A stretch of 64,000 nt of DNA from Actinomycetes bacterium (GTDB taxonomy: Bacteria > Actinomycetota > Acidimicrobiia > Acidimicrobiales > RAAP-2), in contig JAJZDI010000013.1 of NCBI GenBank assembly GCA_021806045.1, positions 19,500 through 83,499 on the forward strand, in the 5' to 3' direction. The translations under genes were made by a program, and so were the position numbers. Shown here piece by piece: positions 44,747-54,978 of the stretch. Within the stretch, counting starts at the first letter, position 1, and the number at the start of each line of letters is the position of its first letter. The notes under the pieces were generated by a model. It saw only the letters and a program-made list of their open reading frames with translations. It was not told the DNA's origin and made no database searches.

Positions 44747-46192
44747 TCAGGGCGATCCGGCCACCCGCTGGCGCGCCCAGGCCGCCTCGAGGCGGCCCAG
44801 TTCGGTCGACGGAGGGCCGTCCGTCATGGGCCACAGCTCCTCGGCGATGCGGCGCCAGTCGGCGGTCGCCTCGAGCCGGGCGAGCAGGGCGTAGAGGCCG
44901 AGGTTGATCCGCTGGACGATGACGAACATGGGCGGCAGGTCGACGGCGGCGGCCACCGGGCTGGTGCGGTCGAAGATGCGCCGGACCGTCTCGGACGCGT
45001 AGTCGCTGCCGACCGTGAAGGGCCCCGGTTCGCGCACGAGAGCGTAGAAGTGGCCGAAGTACTCGACGACCTGGTCGGTGGTGAGGTCGGCCCCGCCCCG
45101 CAGCAGCCCCACGTCCTCGAGGACCTGCCGGTAGCCCTCGCCGTCGCCGTCGAGGATGAGCGTCTGGATCATCTGGTTGAAGACGTGGGTCTCCTCGGGA
45201 GCGAACTCCCGCACCAGCCCGAAGTCGAGGAAGGTGATCCGGCCGCCGGGTTTGAACAGGTAGTTGCCGGGGTGGGGGTCGCCGTTGAAGATCCCCAGGC
45301 GGTTGATGCCCCGGAAGACGAACCGGAAGAGGGTCTCGCCGGCCAGGTCCCGCTCGTCCTGGGACCAGGTGACGACCTCTTCGAACCGGGCCCCCTCGGC
45401 CAGTTCGGTGGTGAGCACCCGGGCGGTGGACAGCTCGCCGACGACGTCGGGGACGTGGATGAACGGGTGGTCGCGGTAGGCCTCGGCGAACCGGTGCTGG
45501 TTGGCGGCCTCGCGACGGTAGTCGAGCTCCTCGAGGAGGCGGTCCCGCAATTCGGTGGCCAACACGCGGCCGTCGAGGGAAGGGAACAGTGCCGGCAGCA
45601 TCCGGGCCAGCATGGCCGTGTTGGCCAGGTCGGCCCGGATGGCGTCGTCGACCCCGGGGTACTGGACTTTCACCGCCACCGCCCGCCCGTCGTGGGTGGT
45701 GGCCCGGTGGACCTGCCCGATGGAGGCGGCGGCGAGGGGGACGGGGTCGAAGTGGGCGAAGGCGTCGTCGGGTCTCCGGCCGAGCTCGGCCGTGACCACC
45801 TCGGATACCAGCTCGGCGGCCATGGGGGGAGCGTCGGACTGGAGGGTGGCCAGCGCCTGGCGGAAGGGCTCGGGCAGCCCCTCGTCGATGAAACTGGCAA
45901 GCTGCCCCAGCTTCATCAGGGCGCCCTTCATCTGGCCCAGGGACCGTGCCACCTGCTCGGCCGTGCGCAGCTCGTAGGCGCGGGCCACCTCGTCGCGGCG
46001 CTCGGGCGGGGCCAGGCGGCGGGCGACGTTCTTGGCCACGGTGCCGGCGCCCAGGGTGGAGCCGAGCCGCGCCGCTGCCGCCGTGCGCCCGAGACGCCCT
46101 GATCGACGAACGGGGCGCTGCTGCCTGCCGTCCGGGGGTCCTGGCCGGTCCGGCGGCTCGTGGTCCGGCGGCTCGCCGGCGGGCGCGCTCAC
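44747..46192 (-). CDS. ABC1/UbiB-family atypical kinase (AarF domain)
   Basis: 481 aa. The atypical kinase motifs are present: GALMKLGQLASF (the KxGQ loop), AAASIGQVHRATTHDGRAVAVKVQYPG (Ala-rich loop and catalytic Lys), ELDYRREAANQHRF, NGDPHPGNYLF and FLDFG. No membrane segment. Relatives in proteobacteria support ubiquinone synthesis as ATPases; actinobacteria use menaquinone, so the role here is unknown. The Pro-rich N-terminus of about 35 residues is poorly conserved and the start could be further in. Confidence 0.87.
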   Translation of the reverse strand: MSAPAGEPPDHEPPDRPGPPDGRQQRPVRRSGRLGRTAAAARLGSTLGAGTVAKNVARRLAPPERRDEVARAYELRTAEQVARSLGQMKGALMKLGQLASFIDEGLPEPFRQALATLQSDAPPMAAELVSEVVTAELGRRPDDAFAHFDPVPLAAASIGQVHRATTHDGRAVAVKVQYPGVDDAIRADLANTAMLARMLPALFPSLDGRVLATELRDRLLEELDYRREAANQHRFAEAYRDHPFIHVPDVVGELSTARVLTTELAEGARFEEVVTWSQDERDLAGETLFRFVFRGINRLGIFNGDPHPGNYLFKPGGRITFLDFGLVREFAPEETHVFNQMIQTLILDGDGEGYRQVLEDVGLLRGGADLTTDQVVEYFGHFYALVREPGPFTVGSDYASETVRRIFDRTSPVAAAVDLPPMFVIVQRINLGLYALLARLEATADWRRIAEELWPMTDGPPSTELGRLEAAWARQRVAGSP

Positions 46193-46223
46193 GGCGCCGG
46201 CGTGAGCGCCGGTGGTCCTGCGC

Positions 46224-47852
46224 TCACCCCTCGGCGCCGGTGGCCCAGGTAGTCGCCTCGCTCCGGTGGCGCCCGTAGTCGACCTTGCCGGAGGGTGACC
46301 GGCCGATCGTCTCGACGAAACGGACCTTGCGGGGTGCCTTGTAGCCGGCGAGCTTCCCCTTCACGTGCGTGATGACGTCGTCGGCCGACACCTCGCCGCC
46401 GGCGGTGCGGAGCTCGACCACGGCGACGATCTCCTCACCGAAGCGGTCGTTCGGGATGCCGACGGCGACGGCGTCGCGCACCCCCTCGAGGGTCTTGATC
46501 GCCTCCTCCACCTCTTCGGGGTAGACCTTCTCGCCGCCGGTGTTGATGCACACCGAGCCCCGCCCGAGCAGGTGGATGGTGCCGTCCGCCTCCACTTGGG
46601 CGTAGTCACCGGGGACCGAGTAGCGCTTGCCGTCGATGATCCGGAAGGTGGCCGCCGACTTCTTCTCGTCCTTGTAGTACCCGAGGGGGATGCGGCCGCC
46701 CAGGGCCAGCACGCCCGGCACGCCCGACCCGGGGACCACGTCGTTGCCGTCGTCGTCGAGGACCCGGACCTCGGGGCCAAGGGTGAAGCGGGCCGTCGAG
46801 GCGGTGGTGCCCGCGCCGGAGACCGACGAGCCCATCCCCAGCGCCTCGGAGGAGGAGAAGGCGTCGACCAGGAGCATGTTGGGATGGTGGCCGAGCAGGC
46901 CGGCTTTCGTCTCCGCGCTCCACATCACACCTGAGGAGATCATCCCCACCAGGCTGGACAGGTCCCACCGGCCGGGATGGGCGTCGAGGGCGGCGAGGAT
47001 GGGCTTGGCGAAGGCGTCGCCCACGATGACCAGGCCGTTCACCTGCTGGCGCTCGACGGTGTCGAGGAGCTCGACCGGGTCGAAGCTGCGCCCGGCCAGG
47101 GTCACGACCTTGCCCCCCTCGGCCAGGCACTCCATGGCGGTGAACCCGCCGGTGCCGTGCATGAGGGGGCAGGCCGGCAACAGCGTCATGCCCGGGCCGT
47201 TGCGTTCGATCTCGTCGCGGACGGCGGCGGTCCCGGCCTCGTCGTCGAAGCGACGGAAGCCGGCGGCGTTCATGCGGGCGAAGAGATCGTCCTGGCGCCA
47301 CATGACGCCCTTCGGCATGCCGGTGGTGCCACCGGTGTAGAGCATGTGGAGGTCGTCGGGCGACCGGCTCCAGGGTGCCGAGGTGCGGCCCTGCCACGCG
47401 CCCCCCGCCACCGACTCGTAGTCCACGGCCCACGGGGGGCACGGCTCGGTGCCGTCGTCCACCCACAGCCAGCCCCACACCCCCGGCACCCGGTCCCGGA
47501 TGCGCTCCACCATGGGGGTGAAGGCACCGTGGAAGACGACAGCGCCAGCGTCCGCGTTCTCCCACAGGTAGGCGAGCTCGTCGTCGGCGTAGCGGTAATT
47601 GGTGTTGACCGGGATCAACGACACCTTGTAGGCGGCGAAGCTTGCCTCGAGGTACTCGGGGCAGTTGGTGAGGTAGAGGGCCACCGAGCTCTGGCGGACG
47701 GCGCCCCCGTCGAGGAGCCAGCGGGCCACGTTGTCGGCCCGGTGGTCGAGGTCCTGCCAGTGGATCGTCCGGTCGCCCTGCACCAGCGCCGGCGCCTCCG
47801 GCTGGGTGTCGGCGACGGTCTCCCAGACGTCCGCGTAGTTCCAGTTGCTCAC
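46224..47852 (-). CDS. Acyl-CoA synthetase (AMP-forming, FadD-like)
   Basis: 542 aa from the GTG at 47852, with GAGGAGG upstream; the frame continues to 48485 but that part lies across the divergent dehydrogenase gene and is rejected. The P-loop is LYTGGTTGMPKGVMW; VDAFSSSEALGMG is the A5-like region; SVPGDYAQVEADGTIHLLGRGSVCINTGGEKVYPEEVEEAI and SGKVDYGRH (C-terminal catalytic Lys) complete it. It activates a fatty or aromatic acid as the CoA ester. Divergent from an acyl-CoA dehydrogenase, suggesting one degradative unit. Confidence 0.92.
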   Translation of the reverse strand: MSNWNYADVWETVADTQPEAPALVQGDRTIHWQDLDHRADNVARWLLDGGAVRQSSVALYLTNCPEYLEASFAAYKVSLIPVNTNYRYADDELAYLWENADAGAVVFHGAFTPMVERIRDRVPGVWGWLWVDDGTEPCPPWAVDYESVAGGAWQGRTSAPWSRSPDDLHMLYTGGTTGMPKGVMWRQDDLFARMNAAGFRRFDDEAGTAAVRDEIERNGPGMTLLPACPLMHGTGGFTAMECLAEGGKVVTLAGRSFDPVELLDTVERQQVNGLVIVGDAFAKPILAALDAHPGRWDLSSLVGMISSGVMWSAETKAGLLGHHPNMLLVDAFSSSEALGMGSSVSGAGTTASTARFTLGPEVRVLDDDGNDVVPGSGVPGVLALGGRIPLGYYKDEKKSAATFRIIDGKRYSVPGDYAQVEADGTIHLLGRGSVCINTGGEKVYPEEVEEAIKTLEGVRDAVAVGIPNDRFGEEIVAVVELRTAGGEVSADDVITHVKGKLAGYKAPRKVRFVETIGRSPSGKVDYGRHRSEATTWATGAEG

Positions 47853-47902
47853 TGCTGAACCCCTCCTCGACCGCGGGATTGTTGCACGCGGCATGACGAG
47901 CC

Positions 47903-47908
47903 TACGCT
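47903..47908 (+). promoter_or_regulatory. Putative -10 box (TACGCT) of the acyl-CoA dehydrogenase gene
   Basis: TACGCT ends 7 nt before the GTG at 47916. It lies in the 63-nt divergent region shared with the acyl-CoA synthetase, which by contrast has a clear Shine-Dalgarno. Confidence 0.38.
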
Positions 47909-47915
47909 CACCGCC

Positions 47916-49076
47916 GTGGACCTCGCGCTGCCTCCCCCCGACGACCCCCGGCGATCGGCCGTCCGCTCCTGGCTGGCCGATCATCCCGACCCCACCCCCC
48001 GCCAGCTGGCCGAAGCCGGGTACGTGGCACCCCACTGGCCGGTCCCGTGGGGGCAGGGAGCCGACCCGGTCACCCAGCTGGTGATCGACGACGAGCTGCG
48101 GTCGGCCGGTGTCCACCGGCCCGACAACCCGATCGGCATCGGGTGGGCCGGCCCCACCCTCATCCACGCCGGCTCCGACGCGCAGAAGGAGCGCTACCTG
48201 CTGCCGCTCCTGGCCGGCGAGGAGATGTGGTGCCAGCTCTTCAGCGAGCCGGGTGCGGGCTCTGACCTGGCGTCGCTCACCACCCGGGCCGTGCGGGACG
48301 GCGACGAGTGGGTCGTCACCGGCCAGAAGGTGTGGACCTCGTACGCCCACGTGGCCCAGTTCGGCATCCTCCTGGCCCGCACCGACCCCGACGCGCCCAA
48401 GCACCGGGGCATCTCGTACTTCGTGTGCCCGATGGACGCCCCCGGGGTGACCGTCCGCCCCCTGGTGGACATGACCGGTGCCCACACGTTCAACGAGGTC
48501 TTCCTGGACGACGTGCGGCTGCCGGCGGCAAACCTGGTGGGCGAACCGGGCGACGGCTGGACGCTGGCCAAGGTGACCCTGGGCAACGAGCGGGTGTCGT
48601 TGTCTGGGGCCGGTGCCCTGTGGGGCATGGGCCCGACGGCGGACGACCTGGTGGGCCTGGCCCGCCGGTCGGGCGGCGTGGCGGACCCCCTGCTGCGTGA
48701 CCGGCTGGCCCGGGTGTGGATCGAGGGGGAGGTCCTGCGCCTGCTACGCCTCCGGCTCGTCTCCTCCGCGGTGGCGGGCCGCCAACCGGGACCGGAGGCA
48801 TCGGTCCGCAAGGCGCTGGCCGACGACCACGGTCAGCACGTCATGGACCTGGCCCGTGACCTGGCCGGTGCCCGAGCCCTGCTGGACGGGACGGGGCCCT
48901 TCGCCGAGCCGGTCGACGGCGACGGCGCTCCCGGGCACGCCTGGCCCGAGAGCATCTGGGCCTACGGGTTCCTCTTCGCCCGGGCGCTGACCATCGGGGG
49001 CGGGACCTCCGAGGTCCAGCGGAACATCATCGCCGAGCGGACCCTCGGCCTCCCGCACGACCCGGCCGTCGCCTGA
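47916..49076 (+). CDS. Acyl-CoA dehydrogenase
   Basis: 386 aa, GTG start. QLFSEPGAGSDLASLTTRAVRDGDEWVVTGQKVWTSYAHVAQFGILLARTD is the FAD/substrate region, VFLDDVRLPAANLVG leads into the C-terminal helical bundle, and GGGTSEVQRNIIAERTLGLP closes it. It introduces the alpha-beta double bond in an acyl-CoA, passing electrons to ETF. Its N-terminal helical domain is short, starting directly at LPPPDDPRRSAVRSWLAD. The substrate chain cannot be read from sequence. It sits beside the acyl-CoA synthetase and near an enoyl-CoA hydratase, forming much of a beta-oxidation set. Confidence 0.92.
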   Translation: MDLALPPPDDPRRSAVRSWLADHPDPTPRQLAEAGYVAPHWPVPWGQGADPVTQLVIDDELRSAGVHRPDNPIGIGWAGPTLIHAGSDAQKERYLLPLLAGEEMWCQLFSEPGAGSDLASLTTRAVRDGDEWVVTGQKVWTSYAHVAQFGILLARTDPDAPKHRGISYFVCPMDAPGVTVRPLVDMTGAHTFNEVFLDDVRLPAANLVGEPGDGWTLAKVTLGNERVSLSGAGALWGMGPTADDLVGLARRSGGVADPLLRDRLARVWIEGEVLRLLRLRLVSSAVAGRQPGPEASVRKALADDHGQHVMDLARDLAGARALLDGTGPFAEPVDGDGAPGHAWPESIWAYGFLFARALTIGGGTSEVQRNIIAERTLGLPHDPAVA

Positions 49077-49106
49077 CGGGGAGCCGGCGGAGCCCCGACC
49101 CGGTTC

Positions 49107-49583
49107 TCAGGCGAGGATGGGGCCGGCGTCGTCGTAGCCCTGGCGGACGCCCTGGCCGGCCCGGCGGGTGAGCTGCTCGGGCTCATAGACCATCCAGTAG
49201 GCGTTGCGGGCGTGCTTCCGGGCCCGCTCGACGCACACCCGGGCCAGGCGCTCGGGGTCCTCCTCCTCGTTCTCGTGGACGAAGACCTCAAGGATGTGGG
49301 TGGAGGTGAGCAGCTGGGCCATCATGATCCCCTGCGACGCCTCGTGGGCGCACACCTGGTCGATGGCCGCCCTGCCCGGCATGCCGATGGCCACGACGAT
49401 GCGGCACCCCTCGTCCTCGATGAGGCGCTTGGCCTCGACGGCCAGGTCCTTGAAGCCGGGCACCGTGCGCCGGAGGACCTCGAACACCTTGCCGTGCCCG
49501 GGGCAGTCGGCCAGCTCGTCGACGGCCTCCGCCCCCATGTCGTACCGGGCGAACATGGTGTCCACCACGCCGATGCGGTCCAT
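49107..49583 (-). CDS. ribC: Archaeal-type riboflavin synthase
   Basis: 158 aa from the ATG at 49583, 7 nt after TAGGCT. RIGVVDTMFARYDMGAEAVDEL, RRTVPGFKDLAVEAKRLIEDEGCRIVVAIGMPG, CAHEASQGIMMAQLLTSTHILEVFVHENEEED, RARKHARNAYWMVYEPEQLT and GQGVRQGYDDAGP match, in order, the archaeal RibC family (COG1731), a pentameric lumazine-synthase-fold enzyme that dismutates 6,7-dimethyl-8-ribityllumazine to riboflavin. It is unrelated to the two-barrel RibE of most bacteria. No other rib gene is adjacent. Family assignment is secure by motif order; in vivo role is inference. Confidence 0.86.
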   Translation of the reverse strand: MDRIGVVDTMFARYDMGAEAVDELADCPGHGKVFEVLRRTVPGFKDLAVEAKRLIEDEGCRIVVAIGMPGRAAIDQVCAHEASQGIMMAQLLTSTHILEVFVHENEEEDPERLARVCVERARKHARNAYWMVYEPEQLTRRAGQGVRQGYDDAGPILA

Positions 49584-49653
49584 GGGCGGCAGCCTACCGG
49601 CCGGCCGGGACGGGCCGTCGTGCCCGGACGCCCGCCGCCCCGGCCCGGCGCCG

Positions 49654-50802
49654 TCAGCCGCCCGACACCAGCACGTCGGCACCGGCCGGAGGAGTGGGGT
49701 CGTCGACCGCCTCCAGCCAGCCGGCGGGCAGCTGCACGGGCCGGGGCCCGCCCGTGTGCCCACGACGCACCCGCCGGCCCTCGTCGGGCAGGGCCAGGGC
49801 CGGATCGACGCCGTCGAGGAGGGCGGCGAGCCCGGCGAGCGACTCCACCAGGGCCAGGTCGCGGCGCAGCTCGGGGCCGACCGGGTAGCCGGCCACGTAC
49901 CAGCCGGCGTGCTTGCGGAAGCGGAGGATGCCGAGCCTCGGCCCGAACGACTCGACCAGCATCGCCGCGTGGTCGGCCATGACGGCCGCCACCTGACCGA
50001 AGGTCGGCGGCGGCTCCGGGGGGGCACCGGCGAAGGCCCGGGCCAGATCGGCGAAGAGCCACGGACGGCCCAGGCACCCCCGTCCCACGACCACACCGGC
50101 GCAGCCCGTGCGGGCCACCATGGACAGGGCGTCGCCCGCCTCCCAGATGTCGCCGTTGCCGAGGACGGGCACGCCGTCGAGTGCCTCGCGCAGGGCGGCG
50201 ATCTCCTCCCACCTGGCCGAGCCGGCGTAGAGCTGCTCGGCGGTGCGGGCGTGGAGGGTGACGGCGGCCGCGCCGGCTCCGGCGGCCAGCCGGCCCGCCT
50301 CGACGAAGGTCAGGTTGTCGTCGTCGACCCCGAGGCGCAGCTTGACGGTGACGGGGATGTCGCCGGCCGCGCCCACCGCCGCCTCCACCACCGAGGCGAA
50401 CAGGCGCCGGTGGACGGGCAGGGCGGCCCCGCCGCCCCGCCGGGTGACCTTGGCCGCCGGGCAGCCGAAGTTGAGGTCCACGTGGTCGACGCCGACGTCG
50501 TCCACCAGGATCCTGACGGCCCGGTCCATCACCTCCGGGTCGACACCGGCCAGCTGCACGCTGCGGACGGGCTCGTCGGGCTCGAAGGTGGCCATGGCGA
50601 TGGTGCGGGCGTTGCCCTCCACCAGCGCCCGGGCCGTCACCATCTCGCTGACGGTGAGCACGTCGCCGAAACGGCGGCACAGCCGCCGGAAGGGCCCGTC
50701 GGTCACCCCGGCCATGGGGGCGAGCACGACGGGCGGGTCCAGGGCGAGGGGGCCGATCCGGAGCGACCGTGTCGCCAGCGCCGTGGCAGCCGATCCCGTC
50801 AC
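49654..50802 (-). CDS. dus: tRNA-dihydrouridine synthase (DusB/NifR3 type)
   Basis: 382 aa from the GTG at 50802, which overlaps the maf stop (GTGA). TIM-barrel FMN enzyme: VLAPMAGVTDGPFRRLCRRFG, SVQLAGVDPEVMDRA, HVDLNFGCPAAKVTRRGGGAAL with catalytic Cys near residue 111, VTLHARTAEQLYAG and VLGNGDIWEAGDAL (phosphate-binding). It reduces specific uridines in the tRNA D-loop using NADPH. The C-terminal ~40 residues are Pro/Gly-rich. Confidence 0.93.
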   Translation of the reverse strand: MTGSAATALATRSLRIGPLALDPPVVLAPMAGVTDGPFRRLCRRFGDVLTVSEMVTARALVEGNARTIAMATFEPDEPVRSVQLAGVDPEVMDRAVRILVDDVGVDHVDLNFGCPAAKVTRRGGGAALPVHRRLFASVVEAAVGAAGDIPVTVKLRLGVDDDNLTFVEAGRLAAGAGAAAVTLHARTAEQLYAGSARWEEIAALREALDGVPVLGNGDIWEAGDALSMVARTGCAGVVVGRGCLGRPWLFADLARAFAGAPPEPPPTFGQVAAVMADHAAMLVESFGPRLGILRFRKHAGWYVAGYPVGPELRRDLALVESLAGLAALLDGVDPALALPDEGRRVRRGHTGGPRPVQLPAGWLEAVDDPTPPAGADVLVSGG

Positions 50803-51392
50803 GCCCACAGGTCCATCACGGTCAGGCCGAGGTCGGCCAGCAGGCGCCTGAAGAGGGGCAGCGACAGGCCGATGACGTTCCCCGGGTCGCCGTCGACGCC
50901 GTCGACGAAGGGGGCGGCCCGCCCGTCGATGGTGAAGGCGCCCGCCACCTGCCGGGCCTCCCCGGTGGCCAGGTAGGCGTCGAGCTCGGCGTCGGTGAAC
51001 TCGCCGAAGCGCACGACGGTCGACGCCGTGGCCGACCTGCGGGCGCCGGTGCGCCCGTCGATGACGCAGTGCCCGGTGTGGAGGACCCCGGCCCGGCCCC
51101 GCATGGTCCGGAGCCACGATCGGGCCTCGTCGTCGTCCGCCGGCTTGCCGAAGCTCCGCCCGTCGAACTCGAGGACCGAGTCACAACCGACGACGACGGC
51201 GTCGCCCGTGTCGCCCACGACCGCCCCGGCCTTGGCCTCGGCCAGGAGGCGCACCAGGGTGGCCGTGTCGGGTGCGTCGAACGCCGACTCGTCCACGCCG
51301 CTCACCACCACGGACGGGGCGAAGCCGGCCGCCTCGAGGAGGCGGCGGCGGGCGGTCGAGCCGGAGGCCAGGACGAGGGACCGGCGGGGCAC
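50799..51392 (-). CDS. maf: Maf-family nucleotide pyrophosphatase
   Basis: 197 aa from the GTG at 51392, 6 nt after TACGAT and so probably leaderless; an upstream in-frame ATG at 51650 crosses the divergent gene. LVLASGSTARRRLLEAAGF is the Maf N-terminal signature, VVGCDSVLEFDGRSFGKP the metal-site loop, TGHCVIDGRTGARRSATASTVVRF and GAFTIDGRAAPFVDGVDGDPGNVIGLSLP complete the fold. It removes non-canonical or modified nucleoside triphosphates. Coupled to dus, a tRNA-modification gene. Confidence 0.93.
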   Translation of the reverse strand: MPRRSLVLASGSTARRRLLEAAGFAPSVVVSGVDESAFDAPDTATLVRLLAEAKAGAVVGDTGDAVVVGCDSVLEFDGRSFGKPADDDEARSWLRTMRGRAGVLHTGHCVIDGRTGARRSATASTVVRFGEFTDAELDAYLATGEARQVAGAFTIDGRAAPFVDGVDGDPGNVIGLSLPLFRRLLADLGLTVMDLWA

Positions 51393-51444
51393 GCAGCGAT
51401 CGTAGGGGGTCGGGAGCCGTCGCCGTTCGTGGCAACCTGGTCCC

Positions 51445-51747
51445 ATGACCGACACGGGCACCTCTTCCGGCACCACGCTGTCACCGTCGCGGACAGACCC
51501 GGCCCTCGACGGCGACCACGAGCGCATGACCCACATCGTCCTCGAGGGCTTCCGCCCCGCCGAAGGCGGGGGGGACGGGTTCGTGGCGACGGGGCCCTCG
51601 GTGGTCGAGGGCATGGTTAACGGCACGGCGGTGCGGGCCCTGTGCGGCAAGGTCTGGGTGCCCGGGCGTGACCCGGGCCGCTACCCGCTGTGCCCCACGT
51701 GCCGGGAGATCGCCGAGGCACGTGGCTGGCGGGTGCCCTCGACGTGA
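51445..51747 (+). CDS. DUF3039 zinc-ribbon protein
   Basis: 100 aa, ATG at 51445. After a Ser/Thr-rich N-terminus, HIVLEGFRPAEGG leads to VRALCGKVWVPGRDPGRYPLCPTCREIAE, whose single plus paired cysteines (C-x~20-C-x2-C) form the zinc-ribbon-like part of this family. DUF3039 is restricted to Actinomycetota and of unknown function, making it a useful taxonomic marker. The stop overlaps the next gene's GTG (GTGA), so the two are coupled. Confidence 0.87.
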   Translation: MTDTGTSSGTTLSPSRTDPALDGDHERMTHIVLEGFRPAEGGGDGFVATGPSVVEGMVNGTAVRALCGKVWVPGRDPGRYPLCPTCREIAEARGWRVPST

Positions 51748-52472
51748 CCGGCCGGCCGTGGTCTCCGGCGGGCCTGGTGCTCACACCGGGTGCCGGATCC
51801 GGGCGTGACCACCCGAGCCTGCTCGCCGTGGAGGCGTCGCTCGCCCCCCTCGGCATCGCCGTCGACCGGGTCGACTTCCCGTACCGCATCGCCGGGCGGC
51901 GGGCACCCGACCGACCCCCGGTGCTCATCCAGACGGTCCGGTCCGCGGCCGACGCGTTGGCCCGTCGCCTCGGTGTGGACGGGGACCGCATCGCCCTGGG
52001 TGGGCGGTCGATGGGCGGCCGCATGTGCTCGATGGCGGTGGCAGAGGGGCAGGTCGTGGCCGGCCTCGTCCTGGTGAGCTACCCCCTGCACCCGCCCGGC
52101 CGGCCCGAGCGGCTGCGGACCGATCACTTCGCCGCGCTGCGCGTGCCGTGCCTGTTCATCTCGGGCACGAGGGACGCCTTCGGCGCACCGGAGGAGCTGG
52201 TGGCGGCGACCAGGGCCATCCGGGGCCCGGTCACCCATGTGTGGATCGACGGTGGCGACCACGGTCTGGGCGGCCGGGAGGCAGAGGTGGCCGCGGCCGT
52301 CCGCCGGTGGCTGGCACGCACGACGGCCCCGACCCGCCGTTCGGCCCGGCTCCCCGGCGGCCCGGGGGTCAGCCCCAGCCGGGGGGCGGTGACCCCCCGA
52401 AGGACGGCGGTCGCTTCTCACGCAGGGCGGCCAGGCCCTCGCGGTAGTCGGGGCCGGCCATCATCGGGGTGA
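51744..52472 (+). CDS. Alpha/beta hydrolase, TEX30/KANL3-like
   Basis: 242 aa from the GTG overlapping the DUF3039 stop. LVLTPGAGSGRDHPSL is the oxyanion region, DFPYRIAGRRAPDRPPVL follows, the nucleophile elbow is GGRSMGGR (Ser), SGTRDAFGAPEEL holds the acid, and GGDHGL the His. This is the small dienelactone-hydrolase-like group including TEX30. The last ~45 residues are an Arg/Pro/Gly/Ser-rich tail that runs 104 nt into the oppositely oriented enoyl-CoA hydratase gene, so the natural stop may have been lost. Confidence 0.82.
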   Translation: MTGRPWSPAGLVLTPGAGSGRDHPSLLAVEASLAPLGIAVDRVDFPYRIAGRRAPDRPPVLIQTVRSAADALARRLGVDGDRIALGGRSMGGRMCSMAVAEGQVVAGLVLVSYPLHPPGRPERLRTDHFAALRVPCLFISGTRDAFGAPEELVAATRAIRGPVTHVWIDGGDHGLGGREAEVAAAVRRWLARTTAPTRRSARLPGGPGVSPSRGAVTPRRTAVASHAGRPGPRGSRGRPSSG

Positions 52473-53250
52473 GCAGCGACTCCGCCGTGCGCACCGCGGT
52501 GGCGGCGTCCTGGTGGAAGGCGTCGTAGACCTGGCGTTTGGTGACGGCCAGCGAGGCCGGCGAGACGGTGGTGGCCAGGCGCATGGCGTACTCCCGCACG
52601 TGGTCGGCCAGGTCGGCGTCGTCGACCACGCCGTTCAGCAGGCCGAGGGCGAGCGCTTCCTCGGCGGAGAACACCCGGCTGGAGAGGGCCAGGTCCATGG
52701 CGTTGGTCAGCCCCACCAGCTTGGGGAGCAGCCACGCCAGACCGAAGGCGGCCGGCAGCCCCAGGCGCCCGTGGGCGGTGGTGAAGCGTGCGCTGCGGGC
52801 GGCGAAGCGCAGGTCGCAGTAGCACTGGAGGGCGAACCCCATGCCGGCGGCCGGGCCGTTGACGGCGGCGATGATGGGCTTCGGGATCCCGAAGTGGTAG
52901 GCGAGCTCGGCGTCGAACTCGGGGCGGGCCCCGTAGCCGGGGGTGGCCACGTCGCCGCCGTGCCCGGCGTCGTAGGCGCCCCGCTCGGCGTGCCCGGCCA
53001 GGTCGTCGGTCTCCGCTCCCGAGCAGAAGCCGCGCCCGGCACCGGTGACGACGATGACCCGTACGGCCGGGTCATCGGTGGCGGCGGCCAGGTGGGCCCG
53101 ATACTCGGCGGCCATGGTCGGCGTCCACGCGTTCAGACGCTCGGGCCGGTGGAGGGTGATGGTGGCCACCGGCCCGTCGACGCCGTAGCGCGTGGCTTCG
53201 AGGTCGCCCCGGGCGCCGCCGGCCGGACCGGGTCCCCCAGCGTTCGCCAC
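52369..53250 (-). CDS. Enoyl-CoA hydratase/isomerase
   Basis: 293 aa from the GTG at 53250, one base after the sahH stop. Crotonase fold: ATITLHRPERLNAWTPTMAAEY, VIVVTGAGRGFCSGAETDDLAG (oxyanion loop) and KPIIAAVNGPAAGMGFALQCYCDLRFAA. FGLAWLLPKLVGLTNAMDLALSSRVFSAEEALALGLLNGVV gives the usual C-terminal helices. At the hydratase glutamate positions the residues are partly changed, so isomerase or another crotonase reaction is possible. Its stop-start contact with sahH implies co-transcription although the functions differ. Confidence 0.88.
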   Translation of the reverse strand: MANAGGPGPAGGARGDLEATRYGVDGPVATITLHRPERLNAWTPTMAAEYRAHLAAATDDPAVRVIVVTGAGRGFCSGAETDDLAGHAERGAYDAGHGGDVATPGYGARPEFDAELAYHFGIPKPIIAAVNGPAAGMGFALQCYCDLRFAARSARFTTAHGRLGLPAAFGLAWLLPKLVGLTNAMDLALSSRVFSAEEALALGLLNGVVDDADLADHVREYAMRLATTVSPASLAVTKRQVYDAFHQDAATAVRTAESLLTPMMAGPDYREGLAALREKRPPSFGGSPPPGWG

Positions 53251-53251
53251 C

Positions 53252-54978
<1,727 letters not shown>

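Noticed and set aside
47853..48485. N-terminal extension of the acyl-CoA synthetase frame
   Set aside because: It lies entirely opposite the acyl-CoA dehydrogenase gene, and a GTG with a strong Shine-Dalgarno at 47852 marks the real start.
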